Assembly: GCF_963977235.1 (NCBI RefSeq)
Contig: NZ_CAXBOD010000002.1
Coordinates: 1 to 64,000, forward strand
Direction of reading: 5' to 3'
DNA from: Albimonas sp963977235
Lineage (GTDB): Bacteria > Pseudomonadota > Alphaproteobacteria > Rhodobacterales > Rhodobacteraceae
Length of the DNA stretch: 64,000 nucleotides
Part shown: in pieces, positions 17,607-26,666 of the stretch
Position numbering within the stretch: position 1 is the stretch's first letter
How the letters are laid out: each line of letters begins with the position of its first letter
Notes under the pieces: generated by a model
Databases searched by the model: none
Told to the model about the DNA's origin: nothing
The model's input: only the letters and a program-made list of their open reading frames with translations
Translations under genes and position numbers: made by a program

Positions 17607-18272
17607 ATGGAGGATCACAGCCCCCCGACGGCCCCCGGCCAGACCCCGGAGTCGACGCCCGTGGTGCTCGGCCCCAAGGACGAGCGACGCGAGAAGTCCG
17701 ACCGCCACATGCTGCGCGCGGCGATCGCGCTGATCTCCAAGCACGGATCGGTGGGGGCGAGCCTCGCCCAGATCGGCCTCGACGCCGGCTATTCCCGGGG
17801 CCTGCCCGCCCAGCGCTTCGGCACCAAGCTCAAGCTGCTCGAGACGGTGGCCGACGCGACGGCGGAGCGCTTCGACCAGCTGGTGGCCGAACGCACGGCG
17901 GGCAAACGCGGCTGCGAGGCGCTGGCCGCCCGCATCCGCGCCCAGATGGAGGCGGTGCGCGATGCGCCCGAGGCCGCGACTGCGGTCTATCATCTGATGG
18001 TCGACGCCATCGGCTCGGTCCCCGAGCTGAAGCCCCGCGTCGCCGCCCTGCACGAGGGCTATCGCCGCTCGATCCGCAAGCACGTGCTGGAGGCCCGCCA
18101 GATGGGCGAGCTGCAGGAGGGCGTGGACGTCGAGGAGACGGTGCGCGCCATCCAGGGCGTGATTTCGGGCCTGTGCCTGCAGGCCCTGATCGCGGGCGAC
18201 ACCGCCCGGCTGACGCGCGACGCCGAGGTGGCCGCGAACCTGTTGATCGGAAGCATTCGCAAGACGAGCTGA
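17607..18272 (+). CDS. TetR-family transcriptional regulator
   Basis: A 221-residue regulator. The HTH (residues about 50-75) contains ASLAQIGLDAGYSRGLPAQRFGTKLKLLET, the usual TetR pattern, followed by a variable all-helical ligand domain. The ATG at 17607 is chosen because AAGGAGG lies upstream, though the spacing is a little long (12 bases). It sits between the second CoA ligase and the biotin/carboxyltransferase genes. It is a good candidate to bind the palindrome at 10853-10868 and to sense an acyl-CoA, as many TetR regulators of CoA catabolism do (inference). Confidence 0.85.
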   Translation: MEDHSPPTAPGQTPESTPVVLGPKDERREKSDRHMLRAAIALISKHGSVGASLAQIGLDAGYSRGLPAQRFGTKLKLLETVADATAERFDQLVAERTAGKRGCEALAARIRAQMEAVRDAPEAATAVYHLMVDAIGSVPELKPRVAALHEGYRRSIRKHVLEARQMGELQEGVDVEETVRAIQGVISGLCLQALIAGDTARLTRDAEVAANLLIGSIRKTS

Positions 18273-18327
18273 CCGCCGCGCTCCGGATTTCCCGGGCGCG
18301 GACGGCCGCCATGGGAGGAGACCTGGA

Positions 18328-18549
18328 ATGAGCGAAATCGAGCTGGAGTCCGAAGTGGCCGGCGTGGTCCTGAGCGTGACCGCCGCCGCCGGCGCCACGG
18401 TCGCCGAGGGCGACGAGATCATGGTCATCGAGTCCATGAAGATGGAGATCCCGGTATTGGCGACCGGCCCCGGCGTGCTGGCCTCGCTGGCGGTCGAGGA
18501 GGGCGAGGCCGTCTCCGAGGGCCAGGTCCTGGCGAGGATCCGCCCATGA
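18328..18549 (+). CDS. Stand-alone biotin carboxyl carrier domain protein
   Basis: 73 residues forming only the biotinyl/lipoyl-attachment barrel, with the biotinylation motif ESMKME (modified Lys38). A GGAGGAG ribosome site precedes the ATG, and the stop overlaps the start of the carboxyltransferase gene (ATGA). Such free biotin proteins carry carboxybiotin between a biotin carboxylase and a carboxyltransferase. No separate biotin carboxylase gene is present in the cluster; the only such domain is in the large fused protein at 21294. Confidence 0.88.
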   Translation: MSEIELESEVAGVVLSVTAAAGATVAEGDEIMVIESMKMEIPVLATGPGVLASLAVEEGEAVSEGQVLARIRP

Positions 18550-20144
18550 GCGACCGCAGGCCCCCCGGCGAAGCGGCGGCGCGTCCGGAGATGGACGCGC
18601 TGCTCGAGAGGCTGGCCGCCGATCGCGCCGCGACGCTCGACGCCGCGCGTCCCGCGGCGGTGGCCAAGCAACGCAAGCGCGCCGGCATGACCGCGCGCGA
18701 GCGCATCGCCCACCTGGTCGACCCCGGATCCTTCCGCGAGACCGGGCAGCTCGCGCGCGAGGCCGACGCCGAACCCGGAGACCGCCCCGCCGACGGCATC
18801 GTCACCGGCTCTGCGATGATCGAGGGACGGCCGGCGGTGCTGGTGGCGCAGGATTTCATGACCATGGGCGGCTCCTCGGGGGAGCTGGGCGGCAAGAAGC
18901 TGCACACCGCCGTGCGCCGTTCGATCCGCGAGGGGGCGCCGCTGGTGATGCTCCTCGACGGGGGCGGGCACCGCATCCAGATCGGGCAGAGCTCGCGCCG
19001 CTACGCCCCCTCGACCACCACCTTTCAGGAGTTCGCGAGGCTCTCGGGCTGGGCGCCGATGGCGGCCGCGATGCTGGGGGCGGGCTTCGCCGCGCCGACC
19101 AACTTCGCGGGGCTGGCGGATTTCATCTCCATGGTCCGCGGGCAGTCCACGATGGGTCTCGCGGGGCCCGCGCTGGTCAAGGCCGGCACCGGCGAGGATG
19201 TCGACAAGTTCGAGCTGGGCGGCGCCCAGGCCCAGGTCGACCGCAACGGCATCGCGGATCTGGGGACGCAGGACGAGGCGGGCGCGCTCGACAGCCTGAA
19301 GACCTTCCTCGGCTACCTTCCCTCGAACGCCCGCGCGCCGATGCCGATGCGCCCCGCCCCGGCCGAGGATCCCGCCCGCGCGCAGGCGCTTCGCGGGCTG
19401 GTGCCGGCCAACACCCGCAAGGCCTACGACGTGCGCCGGGTGGTCGATCTGGTGATGGACGAAGGCTCGGTCTTCGAAGTGAAGCCGACCTACGCGAAGA
19501 ACGCCGTGACCGCGCTGGCGCGGCTCGCGGGGCGCCCGGTGGGGGTGATCGCCAACCAGGCGATGTCGATGGGCGGCATGCTCACCGGCCCCGCTTGCGA
19601 CAAGGTCGCCCATTTCGTGGCGCTCTGCGACGCGTTCGGGCTGCCGCTGGTGTATTTCATCGACGTGCCGGGGTTCTCGATCGGCTCGCCGGCCGAGAAG
19701 GCCCAGCTCGGCCGCCGCTCGGCCAAGCTGATCTACGAGCTGGGGCACGCCACGGTCCCCCGCGTCTCGGTCGTGCTGCGCAAGGGCTACGGGCTCGGCT
19801 ATGTCGCCATGGCCGGCGGGCGCAGCTTCGAGGCGGACGCGGCGCTGGCCTGGCCCACGGCCGAGATCTGCGCGATGTCGATCGAGGGCGCCGTCGACGT
19901 GGTCAACGCCCGCCGCTTCGCCGAGATGGCCGCGGCCGGCGAGGATCCCGCGCCGGAGCGCGCCCGCCTGATCGCGCAGATGCGCGCCGAGGTGACCCCC
20001 TTCGGCGGCGCCGAGTCCTTCGGCCTCGACGACATGATCGACCCCGCCGACACCCGCCCCCGCATCCTCGAGGCGCTGGACCGGGCCCCCGCCCGCCGCG
20101 ACCTCGCCATGCCCCCCAAGTTCCGCTCGATCTGCCCGATCTGA
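18546..20144 (+). CDS. Acyl-CoA carboxylase carboxyltransferase subunit (beta)
   Basis: A 532-residue crotonase-fold carboxyltransferase with N and C halves. The N half has the acyl-CoA-site GGSSGELGGKKL near residue 103 and a partly conserved oxyanion region. The C half has FIDVPGFSIGSPAEK near 370 and RKGYGLGYVAMAGG near 410, the biotin-side signatures. It is translationally coupled to the 73-residue biotin protein. It belongs to the PccB/MccB/AccD5-like family; whether it acts on propionyl-, methylcrotonyl-, geranyl- or another CoA cannot be decided here. It would need a biotin carboxylase from elsewhere, perhaps the fused enzyme downstream. Confidence 0.85.
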   Translation: MSDRRPPGEAAARPEMDALLERLAADRAATLDAARPAAVAKQRKRAGMTARERIAHLVDPGSFRETGQLAREADAEPGDRPADGIVTGSAMIEGRPAVLVAQDFMTMGGSSGELGGKKLHTAVRRSIREGAPLVMLLDGGGHRIQIGQSSRRYAPSTTTFQEFARLSGWAPMAAAMLGAGFAAPTNFAGLADFISMVRGQSTMGLAGPALVKAGTGEDVDKFELGGAQAQVDRNGIADLGTQDEAGALDSLKTFLGYLPSNARAPMPMRPAPAEDPARAQALRGLVPANTRKAYDVRRVVDLVMDEGSVFEVKPTYAKNAVTALARLAGRPVGVIANQAMSMGGMLTGPACDKVAHFVALCDAFGLPLVYFIDVPGFSIGSPAEKAQLGRRSAKLIYELGHATVPRVSVVLRKGYGLGYVAMAGGRSFEADAALAWPTAEICAMSIEGAVDVVNARRFAEMAAAGEDPAPERARLIAQMRAEVTPFGGAESFGLDDMIDPADTRPRILEALDRAPARRDLAMPPKFRSICPI

Positions 20145-20172
20145 GCCCCGATCCGAACGACGAGGACACCCC

Positions 20173-21276
20173 ATGACCAACCCCGGCCGCAACGGGCCGC
20201 TCGCCGGCCTGCGCGTCGTCGAGATGGCCGCCATCGGTCCCGTGCCGTTCGCGGGCACGATGCTCGCCTCGATGGGCGCCGAGATCCTGCGCATCGAGCG
20301 TCCCGGCAAGACCTTCTCGGACGCCGACGTCACCGCCCAGGGGCGCGAGTTCGTGACGCTCGACCTCAAGGACCCCGCCGACCAGGCCCGCGCGCTGGAC
20401 CTGATCGCGGCCGCCGACCTGCTGCTGGAGGGATTTCGCCCCGGGGTGATGGAGCGGTTGGGCCTCGGGCCCGAGAAGGCCCACGCCCGCAACCCGGGCC
20501 TGGTCTACTGCCGGATGACCGGCTGGGGGCAGGAGGGGCCGCTGGCCTCGGCGCCCGGGCATGACATCAACTACATCGCCATCACCGGCGCCCTGCACGC
20601 GATCGGCACCGCCGCGCAGCCGGTGCAGCCGCTGAACCTGGTGGGCGACTACGGGGGCGGGGCGCTGTACCTCGTCGTCGGCGCGCTGGCGGCGTTGCGC
20701 GAGGCGGCCGCCACCGGCCGGGGCCAGGTGGTTGACGCGGCCATGTGCGACGGCGCCCTGAACCTGATGCTGCCCTATGCGGCGGGGCGCAATTCCGGCG
20801 GCTGGGTGGGCGAGCGGGAGAAGAACGTCCTCGACGGCGGCGCGCATTTCTACGGCGTCTTCGAATGCGCCGACGGCAGGTTCTTCTCGCTGGGCGCGAT
20901 CGAGCCGCAGTTCTACGCCGAGCTGCGCCGCCTCTGCGGTCTGGACGGCCCCGAGTGGGACGCCCAGCTCGACAAGTCGGCCTGGCCCGGACTGCGCGAG
21001 AAACTGCGCGCGGTGATGAAGACGAAGACGCGGGACGAGTGGACCGCGATCCTCGAGGGCTCGGACGTCTGTGCGGCCCCGGTGCTCGAGTTCGACGAGG
21101 CCAAGACGCATCCCCATCTCGTCGCCCGCGGCGCCTTCGTGGACGGCCCGGGGGGCCCGCAGCCCGCCGCCGCGCCGCGCTTTTCGGCCCACAAGCGTCA
21201 CACCCCTGCACGACCGCCCGCCGCGCCGCTGGCCGTTGACGACGCGGTCGCGCGCTGGACGGATGCCAAGAAATGA
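20173..21276 (+). CDS. CaiB/BaiF-family protein, alpha-methylacyl-CoA racemase-like
   Basis: A 367-residue class III CoA-transferase-fold protein. Unlike a generic transferase it carries both catalytic elements of alpha-methylacyl-CoA racemase: GHDINYIAITGALHAIG with His130, and PLNLVGDYGGGA with Asp159, matching the His/Asp pair of the mycobacterial racemase MCR. It therefore probably interconverts R and S 2-methylacyl-CoA esters so that a dehydrogenase can act. It lies between the two carboxylase genes, 17-28 bases from each, in one operon. This is the strongest hint that the pathway substrate is methyl-branched. Confidence 0.8.
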   Translation: MTNPGRNGPLAGLRVVEMAAIGPVPFAGTMLASMGAEILRIERPGKTFSDADVTAQGREFVTLDLKDPADQARALDLIAAADLLLEGFRPGVMERLGLGPEKAHARNPGLVYCRMTGWGQEGPLASAPGHDINYIAITGALHAIGTAAQPVQPLNLVGDYGGGALYLVVGALAALREAAATGRGQVVDAAMCDGALNLMLPYAAGRNSGGWVGEREKNVLDGGAHFYGVFECADGRFFSLGAIEPQFYAELRRLCGLDGPEWDAQLDKSAWPGLREKLRAVMKTKTRDEWTAILEGSDVCAAPVLEFDEAKTHPHLVARGAFVDGPGGPQPAAAPRFSAHKRHTPARPPAAPLAVDDAVARWTDAKK

Positions 21277-21293
21277 CCAAGGGAGACCTCTGA

Positions 21294-24200
21294 ATGACGA
21301 TCCGCCGCCTGCTGATTGCGAACCGTGGCGAGATCGCCGTCCGCATCGCCCGCACCGCCGCCGAGATGCGCATCGAAACCGTCGCCGTCTTCCCCGAGGA
21401 CGACGCGAAGACCCTGCACGTGCGCGCCTGCGATCACGCGGAGCCCATCCCCGGCCGCGGCGCGCGCGCCTATCTCGACCCTGACGCGCTGGTCGAGGCC
21501 GCCAAACGCGCCGGCGCCGACGCGGTGCATCCGGGCTACGGGTTCCTGTCCGAATCCGTCGCCTTCGCGCGCGCCTGCGAACATGCGGGCCTGACCTGGG
21601 TGGGGCCGACGCCGGCCTCGCTGGCGCTGTTCGGCGACAAGGTCGAGGCGCGGGCCCATGCGGCGCGCCACGACGTGCCCACCATCCCCGGCTCTCCCGG
21701 CCCGGTGGACGCCGCGGGGGCCGAGGCGGTCTTCGACCAGCTCCCCGAGGGCGCGTCCCTGGTGATCAAGGCCGTCGCCGGCGGCGGCGGCCGGGGGATG
21801 CGCGTGGTCCATGCGCGCGAGGAGATCGCCGAGGCCCACGCCCGCTGCACGTCCGAGGCCAAGGCCGCCTTCGGCGACGGCGCCGTCTACGCCGAGCGCT
21901 TTCTCCCCGCCGCCCGCCACATCGAGGTGCAGGTGCTGGGCGACGGAACCGGCGAATGCCTCCACCTGCTCGAGCGCGACTGCACCCTGCAGCGCCGCCA
22001 CCAGAAGGTGCTCGAGATCGCGCCGGCGCCGGACCTCTCCGCGCCCGCGCGGGAGGCGCTGCTCTCCCACGCGCTGAAGCTGGCGCGGGCGGGGGACTAC
22101 CGCAGTCTCGGCACCTTCGAGTTCCTGGCCCTTCCCGACGCCTCCGAGGTGTTCTTCATCGAGGCCAACCCCCGTATCCAGGTCGAACACACGGTGACCG
22201 AGGAGATTCTCGGCCTCGACCTCGTGCGGCTGCAGCTGCAGATCGCCTCGGGCCGCACGCTGGCCGATCTGGGGCTGTCGCAGGCGAGCCTGCCGCAGCC
22301 CTCGGGCTACGCCATCCAGGCGCGCGTGAACGCCGAGCGGATGGACGCCAAGGGCCAGGCCCGCCCCTCGGTCGGCACGCTGAGCAAGTGGGAGCCGCCC
22401 TTCGGCCCCGGCGTGCGCATCGACACGCTGGCCTATTCCGGCTGGGGGAACTCGCCGGCCTATGACAGCCTGATCGCCAAGGTGATCGTGCACTCCCGCT
22501 CGCCCGAGTTCGGCGACGCGCTGCGCAAGATCGACCGGGCGCTGGGCGAGCTGAAATGCGTGGGCATCGAGACCAACGCCCGCTGGCTGCGCGCGCTGTC
22601 CCAACGCCCGGAGGTGGCCGACTACGCCGTCACCACCCGCTTCATCGAGAGCGTGGCGGGCGAGCTCGCGGCCGCCGCCGCCGCCCTGCCGGACCCCGCC
22701 GCCGAGGAGGCGGGCGCCGAGGTCGCCGCCGCAGCCGTCGCAGAGGCGCTGCCCGATGGCGCGATCCCCCTCTCGGCCCCCACCATCGGCACCGTGACCC
22801 GGGTGCCGGAGGCCGGCGCCCGCCTGCGCCGGGGCGAGGTGGCGGTGCTGATGGAATCCATGAAGATGGAGCACGCCGTGACCTCGCCGGTTTCGGGCGA
22901 GGTCCTGAAGGTGCTGGCGGCGCCCGGCGACACGCTCGACGAGGGCGCCCCGATCCTCGCCCTGATGCCCGACGCCGAGCAGGACGAGACCGAGGACGCC
23001 GCCGCCGCCGTCGACCTCGACCACATCCGCGCCGACCTGCAGGAGGTGCGGGACCGCCTCTACGCCGGCCAGGACGAGAGCAAGCCCGAGAAGGTCGCCA
23101 AGCGCCACGGCCGCGGCCAGCGCACGGCGCGCGAGAACCTATCCAGCCTCGCCGACGAGGGCTCGTTCCAGGAATACGGCGGGCTGGTGATCGCGGCGCA
23201 GGCGGCGCGACGCTCCGAGGAGGATCTGGTCAGGAACACCACCGGCGACGGGGTGGTGACCGGGATCGGCACGATCAACGCCGACAGGTTCGGGACCGAG
23301 AAGGGGCGCTGCGCCTTCACCATCTACGACTACATGGTGCTGGCCGGCACCCAGGGGCAGCGGCATCACCGCAAGCTCGACCGGATCTTCTCCCTGGCGG
23401 GCGAATGCCGCATGCCGATGATCGTGCTGGCCGAGGGCGGCGGCGGACGGCCGGGCGAGACGGAACGACGCTCGGTGGCGGGTCTCGACGGGCCGTCGTT
23501 CGCGCGGTTCGCGGCGCTCTCGGGCAAGGCGCCGCTGGTGGGCGTGGTCTCGGGCCGCTGCTTTGCGGGCAACGCGGCCCTGCTGGGCTGCTGCGACGTG
23601 ATCATCGCCGACGAGTCCTCCAACATCGGCATGGCCGGCCCCGCGATGATCGAGGGCGGGGGCCTGGGCAAGTTCGCCCCCGAGGAGGTCGGCCCCATCG
23701 ACGTGCAGTCGAAGAACGGCGTCGTCGACATCCGCGTGAAGGACGAGGTCGAGGCCTGCGCGGCGGCGAAGAAATACATCTCCTACTTCCAGGGCGACGA
23801 GGCCGAGTGGACCGCCCCCGACCAGCGCCTGCTGCGCCACGCGATCCCCGAGAACCGCCTGCGCGCCCATGACGTGCGCCACGTGATCGAGACCATGGCC
23901 GACGACGGCTCGGTCCTCGAGCTGCGGCGGGAATTCGGCCTCGGCATCGTCACCGCGCTGGTGCGGATCGAGGGCAAGCCCTTCGGCCTGATGGCCAACG
24001 ACAGCCGCTATCTGGGCGGCGCCATCGACGCGCCGGCCGCGGACAAGGCGGCGCGCTTCCTGCAGATCTGCGACACCTTCGGGCTGCCGGTGATCTCCCT
24101 TGTCGACACGCCCGGCTTCATGGTCGGGCCGGAGGCCGAGAAGACCGCGCTGGTCCGCCACGTCAGCCGCATGTTCGTGGCCGCCGCCGGCATCACCGTG

Positions 24201-24581
24201 CCGATCTTCGCGGTGGTCCTGCGCAAGGGCTACGGGCTGGGCGCCATGGCGATGACCGGCGGCGCCTTCCACGAGAGCCTGTTCACCATCTCCTGGCCCA
24301 CGGGCGAGTTCGGCGGCATGGGGCTGGAGGGCGCCGTGCACCTCGGCTTCCGCAAGGAACTGGAGGCCAAGACCGACCCCAGGGAGAAGCAGGCCCTGTT
24401 CGACGAGCTGCTGGCCAAGATGTACGCCTCGGGCAAGGCGATCCAGGCCGCGATCACGGCCGAGCTCGATGCGGTGATCGACCCGGTGGAGACGCGCCAG
24501 TGGATCCTCGCCGGTCTGCGCTCGGTTCCCGCCGAGCGTCTGACGGGAGGCAAGGGGCGGACCTACATCGACGCCTGGTGA
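21294..24581 (+). CDS. Single-chain acyl-CoA carboxylase (biotin carboxylase-BCCP-carboxyltransferase fusion)
   Basis: A 1095-residue enzyme joining three activities. The biotin carboxylase covers about residues 1-450: RRLLIANRGEIAVRIART at the N-terminus, the ATP-grasp GGGGRGM near 160-170, and FIEANPRIQVEHTVTEEI near 290. The biotin domain has MESMKM with biotinyl Lys524. The carboxyltransferase spans about 580-1095: GQRTARENLSSL, VDTPGFMVGPEAEK near 940 and RKGYGLGAMAMTGG near 980. Length and domain order match the LCC-type single-chain carboxylases described from Mycobacterium avium subsp. paratuberculosis and Rhodopseudomonas palustris. It may also lend its biotin carboxylase to the separate biotin/carboxyltransferase pair. 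Confidence 0.88.
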   Translation: MTIRRLLIANRGEIAVRIARTAAEMRIETVAVFPEDDAKTLHVRACDHAEPIPGRGARAYLDPDALVEAAKRAGADAVHPGYGFLSESVAFARACEHAGLTWVGPTPASLALFGDKVEARAHAARHDVPTIPGSPGPVDAAGAEAVFDQLPEGASLVIKAVAGGGGRGMRVVHAREEIAEAHARCTSEAKAAFGDGAVYAERFLPAARHIEVQVLGDGTGECLHLLERDCTLQRRHQKVLEIAPAPDLSAPAREALLSHALKLARAGDYRSLGTFEFLALPDASEVFFIEANPRIQVEHTVTEEILGLDLVRLQLQIASGRTLADLGLSQASLPQPSGYAIQARVNAERMDAKGQARPSVGTLSKWEPPFGPGVRIDTLAYSGWGNSPAYDSLIAKVIVHSRSPEFGDALRKIDRALGELKCVGIETNARWLRALSQRPEVADYAVTTRFIESVAGELAAAAAALPDPAAEEAGAEVAAAAVAEALPDGAIPLSAPTIGTVTRVPEAGARLRRGEVAVLMESMKMEHAVTSPVSGEVLKVLAAPGDTLDEGAPILALMPDAEQDETEDAAAAVDLDHIRADLQEVRDRLYAGQDESKPEKVAKRHGRGQRTARENLSSLADEGSFQEYGGLVIAAQAARRSEEDLVRNTTGDGVVTGIGTINADRFGTEKGRCAFTIYDYMVLAGTQGQRHHRKLDRIFSLAGECRMPMIVLAEGGGGRPGETERRSVAGLDGPSFARFAALSGKAPLVGVVSGRCFAGNAALLGCCDVIIADESSNIGMAGPAMIEGGGLGKFAPEEVGPIDVQSKNGVVDIRVKDEVEACAAAKKYISYFQGDEAEWTAPDQRLLRHAIPENRLRAHDVRHVIETMADDGSVLELRREFGLGIVTALVRIEGKPFGLMANDSRYLGGAIDAPAADKAARFLQICDTFGLPVISLVDTPGFMVGPEAEKTALVRHVSRMFVAAAGITVPIFAVVLRKGYGLGAMAMTGGAFHESLFTISWPTGEFGGMGLEGAVHLGFRKELEAKTDPREKQALFDELLAKMYASGKAIQAAITAELDAVIDPVETRQWILAGLRSVPAERLTGGKGRTYIDAW

Positions 24582-24587
24582 GGTCCA

Positions 24588-24614
24588 GACGCCCCGGCCG
24601 CGCGCCGGGGCGTC
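24588..24614. terminator. Bidirectional terminator between convergent carboxylase and IclR genes
   Basis: A perfect 11-bp stem GACGCCCCGGC / GCCGGGGCGTC with a 5-base loop fills the space between the two convergent stop codons and overlaps that of the IclR gene. Confidence 0.75.
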
Positions 24615-25422
24615 AGAGCCCCTCGAAGGCCGCGCGCAGGGCCTCGGCCGTGTCGTGGACCTTGGGGGCGAGGTCGGAGCGGAACTCGGATTCCGAGACC
24701 GTGTGCGCCGGCACCCCGCAGTTCACCGCCAGGCACATGCCGCCGGCCATGCGCCGGACCGGCGCGCCGGCGCCGTAGTGGCCCGGGCGCCAGTCGCCCA
24801 CCACCACGGTCCAGCCCCGCTCCCGGCACTCGTCCAGGCTGCGGGCGATGTCGGCGGCGCGCGCGTCCCACAGGCCGGGGTAGGCGGTCTCGACCGCGCG
24901 GCGGGTCCCGGCCAGCTCGTCCTCGTCCAGCATCGACAGCAGCGCCCGCCCGACGGCCGAGCGGGGCAGGGGGCCGGTCATGCCGATCTCGGGCAGGTGG
25001 GGCATCTGCTCGGAGGGGCGCACGGTCTGCACATAGATCAGGTCCGCCCCGTGGATCGCGGCCAGCGACACCGCCCCGCCGGTCAGCCGCGCATAGCCCC
25101 GCATCGGTCCCAGCGCCCGCTGGCGGAAGCTCATCGAGGCGAGCACCGGATAGGCCAGCTCCAGCACCCCCAGCCCCAGCCGGAAGGAGCCGGTCTTCAC
25201 CCGCTCGAGGTAGCCCGCGTGGGCCAGCGAGTTGGTCAGGCGCGAGATCGTGGGCCGGGTCATCTCCAGCCGGCGGGCCAGCTCCCCGTTCGAGAGCACC
25301 TCCTGCACGCCCCGAAAGGCCGAGAGGACCCGAAGCCCCCGCACCAGGGTCAGGGACATGGCGCTGGCCTCGACCTCGGGCCGGGCGTCCGCCTGCCGCT
25401 CCGCGCTGCGCGCCTCGCTCAA
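24613..25422 (-). CDS. IclR-family transcriptional regulator
   Basis: A 269-residue protein. The N-terminal winged HTH contains EVLSNGELARRLEMTRPTIS around residues 40-60. The C-terminal IclR effector (GAF-like) domain includes MTGPLPRSAVGRALLSML and ERGWTVVVGDW near 200, and a GMCLAVNCGVPA strand. It is the last gene of the minus-strand operon of two acyl-CoA dehydrogenases and a CoA-transferase, 14 bases after the latter. It is the likely local regulator of this operon; a 13-bp palindrome TCCGAATTTCGGA lies in the operon's upstream region. Confidence 0.85.
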   Translation of the reverse strand: MSEARSAERQADARPEVEASAMSLTLVRGLRVLSAFRGVQEVLSNGELARRLEMTRPTISRLTNSLAHAGYLERVKTGSFRLGLGVLELAYPVLASMSFRQRALGPMRGYARLTGGAVSLAAIHGADLIYVQTVRPSEQMPHLPEIGMTGPLPRSAVGRALLSMLDEDELAGTRRAVETAYPGLWDARAADIARSLDECRERGWTVVVGDWRPGHYGAGAPVRRMAGGMCLAVNCGVPAHTVSESEFRSDLAPKVHDTAEALRAAFEGL

Positions 25423-25436
25423 GCCGCGTCCTCCGT

Positions 25437-26633
25437 TCAGGGTTCGCGCGCAGGATCGGGCGCCGGCGCATAGGGGCGCAAGACCGCCTCGGTGTCGCGG
25501 CCGAGCCGCCCCGCGGCCCGGCCGGGCCGCGTGGGGCTGCGCGAGAAGCGGGGCACCACCGCCTGCATCCTCACCTCGCCGAAGTCGTCGTCGGGGACCG
25601 CGACGATGGCCTCGCGGGCCTGGAACTGGGGGTCCTCGAAGATCTGGTCAATGCTCAGGATCGGGGCGAGCGTGCCGCCGGCCTCGCGGAAGCGGGCGAT
25701 CGCCTCGTCCTGGGAGTGGGCGGCGAACCAGGCGCGGAAGATCGCGTCGATGGCCTCCACGTTCTCGACCCGCTGGGCGTTGCCCGAGAAGCGGGGATCG
25801 TCGTTCAGGTCCTCGCGCCCGATCGCGCGCAGGTTGGCGCGGAACGTCGCCTGGGTGCTGCCGGCGAGCGAGATGAACCGCCCGTCCGCCGTGGGGTAGA
25901 CGTCCGCGGGCGCCGAGTACTGGTTGCGGTTGCCGGTCCGCTCGATCACCCGCCCGAGCTGGTCGTAGCCGATGGTCTGGAAATCGAGCAGACGGAACAT
26001 CGCCTCGGTCAGCGACAGGTCGATCACCTGGCCGCGCCGCTGGGGATCCGAGCGCACCGAGAGCAGCGCGGTGGTCACCGACAGCGCCCCGAAGACGCCG
26101 CCGATGGAGTCGCCCATCGGGTGGCCCGCGTGCATCGGCGCGCCGTCGGGCTCTCCGGTCATGTGGGTCAGGCCGGACATCGCCTCGAACAGGCGGGCGA
26201 AGCCGGGGCGGTTCGCGGCGGGGCCGTCCTGGCCGAAGCCCGTCACCCGCAGCAGCACCAGCGAGGGGTTCAACCCCATCAGCACGTCGGGGCCCAGGCC
26301 CCAGCGCTCGAGCGTGCCGGGGCGGAAATTCTCGATCACCACGTCGAAGTCGGGGATCATCCGGGCGAACAGGTCCGCGCCCTCAGGCGTGCGCAGGTCC
26401 AGCTCGACAAAGCGCTTGCCGCGGTTGGCGACCTTCCACCACAGCGACTTGCCGTCCTTGAAGGGCGGGAAGCTGCGCAGGCCGTCGCCCTCGCCCGGAA
26501 GCTCGGCCTTGACCACGTCGGCGCCGTAGTCCGCGAGCAGGGTCGCGGCGAAGGGCGCGGCCACCACCGTCGAGATGTCCAGCACGCGCAGGCCCGCCAG
26601 CGGGCCCTGGCCGGAGGGGTCGGCGTCGGTCAT
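25437..26633 (-). CDS. CaiB/BaiF CoA-transferase (class III)
   Basis: A 398-residue class III CoA-transferase. Family features include PLAGLRVLDISTVVAAPFAATLLADYGADV at the N-terminus, VIENFRPGTLERWGLG near 99-114, and the nucleophile Asp175 in HPMGDSIGG. It lacks the GHDINY racemase motif of its paralogue at 20173, so true CoA transfer between carboxylic acids is more likely. It is the third gene of the operon after the two acyl-CoA dehydrogenase genes. The start has AAGGGAGA upstream. Confidence 0.85.
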   Translation of the reverse strand: MTDADPSGQGPLAGLRVLDISTVVAAPFAATLLADYGADVVKAELPGEGDGLRSFPPFKDGKSLWWKVANRGKRFVELDLRTPEGADLFARMIPDFDVVIENFRPGTLERWGLGPDVLMGLNPSLVLLRVTGFGQDGPAANRPGFARLFEAMSGLTHMTGEPDGAPMHAGHPMGDSIGGVFGALSVTTALLSVRSDPQRRGQVIDLSLTEAMFRLLDFQTIGYDQLGRVIERTGNRNQYSAPADVYPTADGRFISLAGSTQATFRANLRAIGREDLNDDPRFSGNAQRVENVEAIDAIFRAWFAAHSQDEAIARFREAGGTLAPILSIDQIFEDPQFQAREAIVAVPDDDFGEVRMQAVVPRFSRSPTRPGRAAGRLGRDTEAVLRPYAPAPDPAREP

Positions 26634-26666
26634 CGGGGATCTCCCTTGCGGTTGCCGGCGATGGGC

